Assembly: GCA_944328495.1 (NCBI GenBank) | Contig: CALVHR010000049.1 | Span: forward strand, 1 to 39,551 | From: an uncultured Clostridia bacterium | GTDB lineage: Bacteria; Bacillota; Clostridia; Christensenellales; Borkfalkiaceae | Direction: 5' to 3' | DNA length: 39,551 nt | Shown: positions 32,816 through 39,551 of the stretch, in pieces | Layout of the letters: each line of letters starts with the position of its first letter | Position numbering within the stretch: the first letter of the stretch is position 1 | The notes under the pieces: model-generated | The model's database searches: none | What the model was told of the DNA's origin: nothing | The model's input: the letters and a program-made list of their open reading frames with translations, nothing else | Translations under genes and position numbers: made by a program

Positions 32816-33400
32816 TCAGCTGCTCCGCTTTTCGTCGATATATGTTGCCGTCAGATCAGAAACATGCAGGAGCACCGCCAACGGAAAAATTCGATATGCA
32901 TCACTGATCGAAAAATCTCCGCCTTTTACCCGCATATCAAAACCGCCCATATGCCAATTGATCGCCATAGCTTCCTCTCTTGAAAGATGCATGAAACTGC
33001 TCACAATATATACGGATTTTTCTCCGTGACCGAAGGGCAATACTTCATCGCGCGTAAAATACGGCTTGCGAACCCATTCCCCGTTTTCTTTTACGTTACG
33101 GAAATCTTGTTTATAATAATCGATCTTGCATAAATCGTGTAAAAGGCCGCAGATCGCGACCGTTTCATGCGATACCGACGATTCCCATTTTTCTCCGTAT
33201 TCGATCTGCACGTTCTGTAAAAGGCGAAGGTAGGTATTTACACTGTGTTCGCACAATCCGCCCTCGTAAGCACAGTGATAGCGCGTACTAGCAGGAGCGG
33301 TAAAAAAATCCGATCTGAGCAAGTAATTCCGCAATTCTTTCGCGCCCTCGCGCCGAATATACGCATCGTATATTTTTAAAAATTCATCCTTTTTCGGCAT
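32816..33400 (-). CDS. HD-domain phosphohydrolase
   Basis: A 194-residue protein of the HD superfamily, whose members hydrolyse phosphate esters of nucleotides or nucleic acids with bound metal. The likely ligands are His52 in GGLCEHSVNTY, His88-Asp89 in ICGLLHDLCK, His125 in PFGHGEKS, His150 and Asp182 in LLHVSDLTATY. It resembles the small stand-alone HD proteins common in Clostridia, related in pattern to the HD part of YhaM, but it has no OB domain. The substrate is unknown. It is last in the operon, 39 bp after the DtxR-type gene; GGGAGAAAG precedes its ATG. Confidence 0.87.
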   Translation of the reverse strand: MPKKDEFLKIYDAYIRREGAKELRNYLLRSDFFTAPASTRYHCAYEGGLCEHSVNTYLRLLQNVQIEYGEKWESSVSHETVAICGLLHDLCKIDYYKQDFRNVKENGEWVRKPYFTRDEVLPFGHGEKSVYIVSSFMHLSREEAMAINWHMGGFDMRVKGGDFSISDAYRIFPLAVLLHVSDLTATYIDEKRSS

Positions 33401-33439
33401 AATTCTTTCTCCCGATGTCCGATCTGATTTTCAAAAGAT

Positions 33440-33802
33440 TTAACGGCGCTCCATGAATTTTTTGATCGCATCATAAGTCTGCTCGCTGATCAGATGCTCC
33501 ATCCGGCAGGCATCGGCTGCCGCATACTCTTCCCCGACCCCCAAACTGACAAGAAATTTCGTCAGCAGCTTATGCTTCTCATACACACTGCCCGCATATT
33601 CCCGACCGCTTTCCGTCAAAAAGATATGATTTTTTACGATCTCAACATAACCTTTCTGCGTAAGAATACGCATGGCTTTGGTCACGGCAGGCTTTGATAC
33701 TTTCAACTCCCGCGCCACATCAACGGAATGGACATCTTTCTCTTTGAAAGATAAAAGCAAAATCGCTTCCAGATAATCTTCTCCCGATTCGTTGTCGATC
33801 AT
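33440..33802 (-). CDS. DtxR/MntR-family metal-dependent repressor
   Basis: A 120-residue regulator with an N-terminal winged helix (about 1-65; VDVARELKVSKPAVTKAMRILTQKGYVEI) and the metal-binding dimerisation domain, but no SH3 domain. Aligned by eye with MntR, the metal ligands fall at Asp9, Glu12, His77, Cys99, Glu102 and His103 (DYLEAI, YEKHKLL, ACRMEHLIS). Position 99 is Glu in MntR and the equivalent is Cys in DtxR, so this one may sense iron rather than manganese (inference). It is cotranscribed with MarR and the exporter, 21 bp after MarR. Confidence 0.88.
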   Translation of the reverse strand: MIDNESGEDYLEAILLLSFKEKDVHSVDVARELKVSKPAVTKAMRILTQKGYVEIVKNHIFLTESGREYAGSVYEKHKLLTKFLVSLGVGEEYAAADACRMEHLISEQTYDAIKKFMERR

Positions 33803-33823
33803 GATCCTCCTCCGTAAATACCG

Positions 33824-34255
33824 TCAATCTTTTAAAAGAGCATTGCAGTCTGAAGTCTTACGCAAAAGACGTATGAGTTCTTTGATATCTTTTTCACCGA
33901 GCTCATCGACATAGAGATCGAAATAGCGCACGAGAAAATCATATTTTTCTTTCAGAAAAGCATCGCCTTTTTGCGTGAGAGAAACAAGCATTTTCCGCCT
34001 GTCGTATGAGTCGATCTCCATATCGACGAAACCCTTCCTACGCAGAGCACGCAGTATGTTTGCCGCCCTCGCCCGACTGATATTCAGATTGTCACTGATC
34101 TGCGAAGGGGTGATCGATTCCCCTCCGCAAGAATGAATGCACCAGAGCGCCGCGGTTTCCCCTTCTATAAATTCGCGAAGATTGACAATCAGATTCAGTT
34201 TGATCATCCGCCACAGCTCTGCCATGAGTTCATTCCGCAATTCCGATTTATCCAT
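33824..34255 (-). CDS. MarR-family transcriptional regulator
   Basis: A 143-residue dimeric winged-helix regulator. The recognition region is ITPSQISDNLNISRARAANILRALRRKGFVDMEIDSYDRRKMLVSLTQKG, with the family wing motif DRRKMLVSLT. Flanking helices form the dimer. MarR proteins usually repress neighbouring export genes and are released by small ligands. It is downstream of the ABC exporter genes in the same transcript, so it may autoregulate them through the palindrome at 37731-37758. Confidence 0.9.
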   Translation of the reverse strand: MDKSELRNELMAELWRMIKLNLIVNLREFIEGETAALWCIHSCGGESITPSQISDNLNISRARAANILRALRRKGFVDMEIDSYDRRKMLVSLTQKGDAFLKEKYDFLVRYFDLYVDELGEKDIKELIRLLRKTSDCNALLKD

Positions 34256-34276
34256 CCTGTTTCACCTCGTTTCCGA

Positions 34277-36913
34277 TCATTCGTTTGATTTCAAAGATTC
34301 CGCCATATTGATTCGGTTCAGTTTGATCAGCATAAAAGCATACACGATCGCTGCAAATGCCAAAGTCAGAAGGAATGCCCATAAATAACTCCAGCCCGCA
34401 ATCGTTTTCCCAAACATCATCGCAACGCTGTTGACTCTGCCGACTATAAATTTATGCAGAAAATAGCCAAGCCCCAGTCCGAGCAAAGTTCCCGCAACCG
34501 TCAAAATAGCGCTTTCCCGATAAATGTAGCCTGCCGTTTCACTCTTGCGATATCCCAAAACACGCAATGTGGCGATCTCTCGCCTTCGTTCGTCAATATT
34601 GATATTCGTCAGATTGTAAAGCACGATTGCCGCCAAGGCCCCTGCACTGATCACAAGAATCGCAATCACCAGCCCCATCGTCGATTCGAGGCCTTCGTAC
34701 GACTCTGCCGTCTGATATACAAAACTGATCGACGTCACTTCCACTGCGCCGTTGACGTTTTCATCCAAAATCTTTTTCGTCTGCGCATCCGCATCCTGCC
34801 CGCGAATGTCCGATTTGACCAACAAAGTGTTGTCTGCGATATCCTGTTCTTGCAATCCGAAGGTTTGCAAATATGCATCGCGCGCCATATACACGTAACT
34901 GCCGGCATAATTTTCACAGATCGCACCGACCGTCACCCCGACGCTCTTTCCGCTCGAATTGCGGTATTGAATTACATCGCCGACTTTTATACCATACACT
35001 GTCGCCACGTTTTCCGATACTACAATCGCGGACTCACTTTCGTGGTCTATATCTATTATAGCAGAAGTTTTTCGTTCACGCAATGAAACGAACGAATTAA
35101 ATTGTTCTTGATTCTCGACAAGAAGCATGTCGACGCTTTCGACGGCCCGATTCTCCGAAGTATTGCCGATAACAAGATGCCCGCTTTCGCTGAACAACGT
35201 CAAATATTTCTCGCCCTCCCCGTCTTTACTCCCAATAAAAGCACGCAGAGCGCTTTCATCGCCGACCGATTCCAAATCTCCCGTATATTTGATCAGCGCA
35301 TCGTATTGCAAAATTTCCCCGAATTCTTTGTCGGTGACTGTCAGCAATGAATCATTCAGCCCGAAACCCGTTAATATCAGAGCCGTACAACCCATAACGG
35401 AAATTATGGTCAGAACCATATTTTTCTTATAGCGGAAAATATTTCGAATCGTTGCCTTCCATTTAAATTTTAAATGATTCCAAAAAAATCCGATCCGTTC
35501 CAAGAAAACACGTTTTCCCGGTTTCGGCGCTTTCGGCTGCATCAACTGCGAAGGTTTCTCCCGCAAAGACGATCTGCAAGCCGCCCATGTGACCAAAGCC
35601 GTACCGCCCAATGCGATCGCAAAGACCACACCGGCAAAAACGGGGCTGAAGGCAAGGACCAACGCAGGCAACCGATACATCGTCGCATACGCTTTCCAGA
35701 ACACCGAAGGAAGCAAACTGAATCCGAATAAAATGCCTACAATGCACCCGATAATGCTCGCAAGACAACAATAGACGAGATATTTGGAGATGATGCGCGC
35801 GTTTCCGTAACCGAGTGCCTTGAATGTCCCGATCTGCATGCGTTCCTCTTCAACCATGCGCGTCATCGAAGTCAGCGCAACCAACGCCGCGACCACTATG
35901 AAGAAAACAGGAAATATCCCCGCAATTTCCTCCACTTTCTCAACGTTGAGATCATAACTGATGTAACTGACATTTGTGCTCGCACGATCCAAAACATACC
36001 AGGAAGCATCCGCCAACTCCTGTCCCGACATGGCTGCCAGTTTCTGAACCGCTTCATTTAAAATCGCGCTGCGCGCTTCGCCGAGCGCGGTCAGTTGATC
36101 TGCCGCATCCAAAATAAAGTTTTTGTACTCGTCGGTAAATTTTTCATAATCTCCCGACCCGCTGATTTTTACATAACAATCGGTGCAGACGATTTCCTCG
36201 GCATCCTCACCGAGCAGCATTTCATTGGAAAGCGTGCCGAATAATGCGCTTTTTTCCAGCGAATATACGTCATCGCTCTCAAAGAAAATAACGCCGCTGA
36301 GAACTCCCGTACCCAGGGACGAAACCTCTCGCCCTTCGTCATAAAAATAGTCCGGTGAAGATACGATCCCGACGACCTTGAACCGTTTGACTTGATATAC
36401 ATCCCCGTACGTCGCCTGCGATTCATCCGGCTCTTCGGGCAATTCAATGTATGAATCCAAAGCGATCTTTTCAAAATAGGTACTTGAACATACCGCAACC
36501 ACCTCTGCCGTCCCCTCTTCGCTGCTTTGCTGCGGCATACGGCCTTCGAGAAGTTCCAGTTGATTCAGATATCCGCCTTCACGCAGAGGCAATCCCACCA
36601 TTCGCAGCACGGATTCTTTTTCGTTCAGCGTTACGACCACGTCCGTCGAAACAACAGGCGTCACACTCTCTACGGAACTTAATCCGCGCAATGAATCGAT
36701 ATCCTGCTGCGTGAGTCCGTATGTACCTTTGACATCGATATCGTATGCATTGGATTCGTCATAATAATTGCTCATGGATTGCTTCATATCCGGAGTCGCC
36801 TGCATGATGCCGATCATAAACCCGACGCCCAACGCAATAATAGCCATGATCGCGATGAATCTTCCGAAACTTAACTTCAATTCTTTTAAAATGTTTTTAT
36901 CGAATTTTTTCAT
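34277..36913 (-). CDS. FtsX/MacB-type ABC transporter permease, fused two-unit form
   Basis: An 878-residue membrane protein with two FtsX-like units. An N-terminal helix (about 19-38, IAIMAIIALGVGFMIG) is followed by a large extracellular domain to about 330, then three helices with the FFIVVAALVALTSMTRMVEEERMQIGTFKALGYGNARII signature. A second unit (from about 490) repeats the pattern: one helix, an extracellular domain, then ending ILVISAGALAAIVLYNLTNINIDERRREIATLRVLGYR and two more helices. Such permeases export lipopeptides, peptides or drugs or act as mechanotransmitters. The partner ATPase lies 46 bp upstream. Confidence 0.9.
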   Translation of the reverse strand: MKKFDKNILKELKLSFGRFIAIMAIIALGVGFMIGIMQATPDMKQSMSNYYDESNAYDIDVKGTYGLTQQDIDSLRGLSSVESVTPVVSTDVVVTLNEKESVLRMVGLPLREGGYLNQLELLEGRMPQQSSEEGTAEVVAVCSSTYFEKIALDSYIELPEEPDESQATYGDVYQVKRFKVVGIVSSPDYFYDEGREVSSLGTGVLSGVIFFESDDVYSLEKSALFGTLSNEMLLGEDAEEIVCTDCYVKISGSGDYEKFTDEYKNFILDAADQLTALGEARSAILNEAVQKLAAMSGQELADASWYVLDRASTNVSYISYDLNVEKVEEIAGIFPVFFIVVAALVALTSMTRMVEEERMQIGTFKALGYGNARIISKYLVYCCLASIIGCIVGILFGFSLLPSVFWKAYATMYRLPALVLAFSPVFAGVVFAIALGGTALVTWAACRSSLREKPSQLMQPKAPKPGKRVFLERIGFFWNHLKFKWKATIRNIFRYKKNMVLTIISVMGCTALILTGFGLNDSLLTVTDKEFGEILQYDALIKYTGDLESVGDESALRAFIGSKDGEGEKYLTLFSESGHLVIGNTSENRAVESVDMLLVENQEQFNSFVSLRERKTSAIIDIDHESESAIVVSENVATVYGIKVGDVIQYRNSSGKSVGVTVGAICENYAGSYVYMARDAYLQTFGLQEQDIADNTLLVKSDIRGQDADAQTKKILDENVNGAVEVTSISFVYQTAESYEGLESTMGLVIAILVISAGALAAIVLYNLTNINIDERRREIATLRVLGYRKSETAGYIYRESAILTVAGTLLGLGLGYFLHKFIVGRVNSVAMMFGKTIAGWSYLWAFLLTLAFAAIVYAFMLIKLNRINMAESLKSNE

Positions 36914-36959
36914 GATGCCTCCTCCGAACGATTCCTGCGCTCTTGCCCCTCTTGCCGTT

Positions 36960-37661
36960 CTACCACTCGATTACCGATACATCGGCAGGATTTTCGTTGA
37001 CTGTTTCCGCTGAAACGCGGCCGTTTTTGATCTGTATCACCCGATCAGCCATCTGCGTGATCGCCTGATTGTGCGTAATTACGATAACCGTCTTTTGATT
37101 ATTTTTGCAAACGTCATGCAACAATTTCAAGATACTTTTACCCGTTTCATAGTCCAACGCCCCGGTCGGCTCGTCACACAAAAGCAGTTTCGGGTTTTTT
37201 GCAATCGCTCGCGCAATCGAAACGCGCTGCTGCTCTCCCCCCGACAACTGCGCCGGAAAATTATCGATCCGGTTTTCCAGTCCTACATTTTTCAATGTTT
37301 CCTTGGCATCCAGCGGATCATGGCAAATCTCCGATGCTATCTCAACATTCTCTTTCGCTGTCAGATTCTGAATAAGATTGTAAAACTGAAAAACAAACCC
37401 AACATCATAGCGCCGATAATCCGTAAGCTTTTTCTCGTTAAAAGAACTTACATTCACGCCGTCCACAAGGATCGTACCGGAGGTAACCGTGTCCATACCT
37501 CCAAGCATGTTTAAAACAGTCGTTTTTCCCGCGCCGCTCGGCCCGACTATTACGCAAAACTCACCCTTCTCTATCGAAAAAGTCACACCGTCCGCCGCTT
37601 TGATCTTGTTTGTACCCATCGTGTAAATTTTACTTACATCCCGAAATTCTACGAAACTCAT
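36960..37661 (-). CDS. ABC transporter ATP-binding protein (MacB/LolD type)
   Basis: A 233-residue ATPase that pairs with the FtsX-type permease. Walker A is [10 protein letters not shown] at residues 39-48, the Q-loop is [22 protein letters not shown], the signature is [16 protein letters not shown], Walker B is [13 protein letters not shown], and the switch His is in VIVITHNQ. The DEPTGALD reading is typical of the MacB/LolD subgroup. GGAGGG is 5 bases before the ATG. It is first in the operon, with a promoter and palindrome just upstream. Confidence 0.93.
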   Translation of the reverse strand: MSFVEFRDVSKIYTMGTNKIKAADGVTFSIEKGEFCVIVGPSGAGKTTVLNMLGGMDTVTSGTILVDGVNVSSFNEKKLTDYRRYDVGFVFQFYNLIQNLTAKENVEIASEICHDPLDAKETLKNVGLENRIDNFPAQLSGGEQQRVSIARAIAKNPKLLLCDEPTGALDYETGKSILKLLHDVCKNNQKTVIVITHNQAITQMADRVIQIKNGRVSAETVNENPADVSVIEW

Positions 37662-37730
37662 ACAACCCTCCTTTTGTCATGGTCTGTAATGTTTTTTTCG
37701 CTGCAATAATCAAAAAATATGACAATACTA

Positions 37731-37758
37731 TAAATTATTTTTAGTGATAACTAATTTA
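37731..37758. promoter_or_regulatory. Nested palindromic operator in the ABC operon leader
   Basis: Two overlapping inverted repeats: TAAATTA (37731-37737) with TAATTTA (37752-37758), and inside it a perfect TTAGT-GATA-ACTAA (37741-37754). They lie just downstream of the -10 at 37766-37771, around the predicted start, where a bound repressor would block transcription. Size and AT-rich symmetry suit a MarR dimer, but the TTAG...CTAA core also recalls DtxR-type sites. Both regulators are encoded in this operon. Confidence 0.65.
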
Positions 37759-37765
37759 CAATCTT

Positions 37766-37794
37766 ATTATATGTCTCGCATATAAAAAAGTCAA
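37766..37794 (-). promoter_or_regulatory. Promoter of the ABC-MarR-DtxR-HD operon
   Basis: On the minus strand, TTGACT (37789-37794), 17-base spacer, perfect TATAAT (37766-37771), about 100 bases before the ATPase gene. Confidence 0.85.
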
Positions 37795-37837
37795 TAGATT
37801 CCCTGTAAATATTTTGTGAATTCGGTGAAACTTTCAT

Positions 37838-37870
37838 AAAAAAAGAGGAACGATCCCGTCCCTCTTTTTA
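37838..37870 (-). terminator. Terminator after the DUF378 gene
   Basis: On the minus strand, AAAAAGAGG and CCTCTTTTT form the stem, extended inward by GGGACG/CGTTCC with a mismatch, and seven T follow. It begins about 20 bp after the DUF378 stop. Confidence 0.85.
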
Positions 37871-37889
37871 TTCTTTGTAATTGCACCTG

Positions 37890-38123
37890 TTACGCTTCTT
37901 CATGATGGCGATCGGCCAGACGCAGAACGCCGCGCGCAAAAATGGAATAAACAATCAACCACAGCGCTGCGACAGCGATGATTATATAAGTTACGATCGC
38001 ACCTACAGAGCGGTCCCCCATGAAAATGGCAGATACAAGATTAAAATTGAAAATCCCGTATAAGCCCCAGTTCACTGCGCCAAGAAGTACCAACACATAA
38101 GAAATTATGTTTATAATGAACAT
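37890..38123 (-). CDS. DUF378 small membrane protein
   Basis: A 77-residue protein with two transmembrane helices (about 2-26 and 41-64) separated by a short loop. The conserved LGAVNWGLYGIFNFNLVSAIF motif marks DUF378 (YuzA-like), widespread in bacteria and of unknown role. I start at the ATG at 38123, 8 bases after GGAGGG; the TTG two codons before it is too close. It is monocistronic, divergent from the alcohol dehydrogenase gene. I found only a weak promoter candidate (CATAAT near 38145). Confidence 0.87.
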   Translation of the reverse strand: MFIINIISYVLVLLGAVNWGLYGIFNFNLVSAIFMGDRSVGAIVTYIIIAVAALWLIVYSIFARGVLRLADRHHEEA

Positions 38124-38241
38124 AAACAATACCCTCCGATCCTATTATGCGCAGTAAATCGACATGTATTTATTATTTTGAAAAATTTTTATACACACAA
38201 AACATGCGATTTTTTTATGCAATATTATACGAATTAAGTAT

Positions 38242-38270
38242 TTGACATCGTATCCAAACTGAAATATAAT
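38242..38270 (+). promoter_or_regulatory. Promoter of the alcohol dehydrogenase gene
   Basis: Perfect TTGACA (38242-38247), 17-base spacer and perfect TATAAT (38265-38270). The leader is about 25 bases, with GGAGGG before the ATG. I see no clear Rex-type operator overlapping it. Confidence 0.9.
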
Positions 38271-38300
38271 AATATCAAATTATAAAGCGGAGGGAAATTT

Positions 38301-39467
38301 ATGCTCGGTAATTTTTCTTATTGCAACCCTACTAAACTATATTTCGGGAAAGATGCCATCCAAGGACTGAACGAAGAGCTTCCCAAATACGGGAAAAATG
38401 TTCTGCTCGTTTATGGCGGAGGATCCATCAAAAAGAACGGCATTTATGACCGCGTCGTTGAAATTTTAAAAGCAAACGGGAAAATAATTGCAGAAGATGC
38501 AGGCGTCATGCCAAATCCTACGATCGAAAAAGTCTATGAAGGATGCGAGCGTGCAAAAAAATGCAATGCCGATCTTATTCTTGCCGTCGGCGGCGGATCG
38601 GTGTGCGATTATGCGAAAGCCGTTTCGGTGTCTGTATATTGCAAAGAAGACCCTTGGGAGAAATATTACATCCGTTTCGAAGAGCCGGACAATAAAATTA
38701 TTCCCGTCGGTTGCGTCCTGACGATGGTCGGAACAGGAAGCGAAATGAACGGCGGTTCCGTCATCACCAATTTTTCGCAAAAATTAAAGATCGGAAAAGT
38801 TTTCGGCGAAGAAGTCTTCCCGAAATTTTCGGTGCTTGACCCCGAATATACATTCACTCTTCCCAAATATCAAATGGTCTCGGGATTCTTTGACATTATG
38901 TCCCACCTCCTTGAACAGTACTTTTCGGGAACCGACGACAACACGTCCGACTACATCATTGAAGGGCTGCTCCGCTCTCTCATCCACAGCGCGCAGATCG
39001 CCGTCAATAATCCTTTGGATTACGAAGCTCGCAGCAATATCATGTGGACGGCAACATGGGCTTTGAATACCCTCGTTGCAAAGGGAAAAGATACAGACTG
39101 GGAAGTCCACATGCTTGGGCAAGCCGTGAGCGCGCATACGGACGCCACGCACGGCATGACGCTGGCCGCAGTATCTCTGCCCTACTATCGATTCATTCTG
39201 CCTTACGGATTGTCTAAATTCAAACGCTATGCGCTAAACGTCTGGGACGTCGACGGTACGGGCAAAACCGATGAAGAAATCGCCGAAGAAGGGCTGAAAG
39301 CCATGAAAGCATGGATGCGTAAAATCGGCCTTGTCATGAATCTGCGCGATCTAGGCGTAAAAGAAGAGATGATCGACGGACTCGTCAAGAGCACGCTGGT
39401 CATGACGGGCGGATATAAAGTTCTCACCGCCGAAGATATCCGCAATATCTTTAAAGCCAGCCTTTAA
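38301..39467 (+). CDS. Iron-containing alcohol dehydrogenase (BdhA/YqhD type)
   Basis: A 388-residue group III alcohol dehydrogenase that reduces aldehydes with NAD(P)H, like clostridial butanol dehydrogenases and YqhD. The N-terminal cofactor domain has VYGGGSIKKNGIYD (38-51) and LAVGGGSVCDYAKAVS (94-109). The C-terminal metal site has Asp198 and His202 in FFDIMSHLLEQYF, His270 in WEVHMLGQ, and His284 in TDATHGM, matching the four ligands of YqhD. It has a consensus promoter and stands alone. A likely role is redox balancing in fermentation. Confidence 0.94.
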   Translation: MLGNFSYCNPTKLYFGKDAIQGLNEELPKYGKNVLLVYGGGSIKKNGIYDRVVEILKANGKIIAEDAGVMPNPTIEKVYEGCERAKKCNADLILAVGGGSVCDYAKAVSVSVYCKEDPWEKYYIRFEEPDNKIIPVGCVLTMVGTGSEMNGGSVITNFSQKLKIGKVFGEEVFPKFSVLDPEYTFTLPKYQMVSGFFDIMSHLLEQYFSGTDDNTSDYIIEGLLRSLIHSAQIAVNNPLDYEARSNIMWTATWALNTLVAKGKDTDWEVHMLGQAVSAHTDATHGMTLAAVSLPYYRFILPYGLSKFKRYALNVWDVDGTGKTDEEIAEEGLKAMKAWMRKIGLVMNLRDLGVKEEMIDGLVKSTLVMTGGYKVLTAEDIRNIFKASL

Positions 39468-39478
39468 TTTTTGTAAAG

Positions 39479-39551
39479 TCAAGTACCACCGGCTGAGCCG
39501 GTGGCTTGATTAGGCGCTTCAAGCGCATGGTACCGGCGGCACTACTCGTGC
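39479..39551. mobile_element. Tandem hairpins, possible IS200/IS605-type or REP-like element end
   Basis: Three hairpins follow one another directly after the alcohol dehydrogenase stop. The first (39479-39509) pairs TCAAG with CTTGA and CCACCGGCT with AGCCGGTGG. The second (39514-39526) is GCGCTT-C-AAGCGC. The third (39539-39551) is GCAC-TACTC-GTGC and runs into the window edge. The GC content is above the surroundings. Closely packed imperfect hairpins are typical of subterminal regions of IS200/IS605-family elements and of REP/PATE sequences. No transposase is visible, so the family is unproven. Confidence 0.5.

Noticed and set aside
1-39551. CRISPR array, toxin-antitoxin pair, restriction system or prophage
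   Set aside because: No regularly spaced direct repeats, no cas, nuclease/methylase, integrase or phage structural genes were found; the only mobile sequences are the IS3 end and the hairpins at the right edge.

Overview
The window looks like chromosomal DNA of a low-to-mid GC, Gram-positive-type bacterium, most likely an uncultured anaerobic member of the Clostridia (Bacillota). The evidence is the combination of a DnaD-type initiation protein, DegV, DUF951, YdbC/PC4, LexA of the Bacillota type, PepF, type-2 GalT, a tsaC-ywlE-rpiB-upp block like that of Bacillus, ferredoxin-fused aldo/keto reductase, and a two-gene SufC/SufB-like Fe-S system with no sufS, sufU or sufD nearby. Promoters are strongly sigma-A-like (TTGACA-17-TATAAT). 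A finer placement, such as a Christensenellales-like gut lineage, is only inference.

Layout. Bases 1-225 are the right end of an IS3-family element. Bases 249-2900 hold galT-galE on the minus strand behind a good promoter. Bases 3036-3269 hold tRNA-Val(CAC) and tRNA-Leu(CAG) with a terminator. Bases 3295-23591 are an almost unbroken minus-strand run. In transcription order it is sbcD-sbcC, a degenerate alpha/beta hydrolase, DUF951, lepB, degV, a membrane protein, ACT protein, UPF0210, pepF, a YcxB-like protein, dnaB, tsaC/sua5, ywlE-like phosphatase, rpiB, upp, galU, an amidohydrolase, mscS, a small membrane protein and peptidase E. Spacings are mostly under 40 bp, with many 1-4 bp stop/start overlaps.

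At 23.7 kb a dnaD-like gene runs on the plus strand from a promoter that abuts the sbcDC promoter head-on. It converges, across a double perfect hairpin, on the minimal sufC-sufB (SMS-type) pair. Then come purB, a PC4-like protein, a Cys-rich small protein divergent from lexA, a DUF1893-aldo/keto reductase pair, and tRNA-Leu(CAA). A hairpin-rich stretch of about 670 bp without a recognisable gene follows. A minus-strand operon at 32.8-37.7 kb encodes an ABC ATPase, an FtsX-type permease, MarR, a DtxR/MntR-type regulator and an HD hydrolase, with a palindromic operator in its leader. The window ends with a DUF378 membrane protein, an iron-containing alcohol dehydrogenase, and tandem hairpins that may be the end of an IS200/IS605-type or REP-like element.

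Most of the window is housekeeping: sugar-nucleotide metabolism (GalT/GalE/GalU), nucleotide salvage and synthesis (Upp, PurB), t6A tRNA modification, replication and repair (DnaB, DnaD, SbcCD, LexA) and Fe-S assembly. I saw no CRISPR array, prophage, toxin-antitoxin or recognisable defence cassette. The more unusual points are regulatory architecture and degenerate or modified proteins, not a large novel system.
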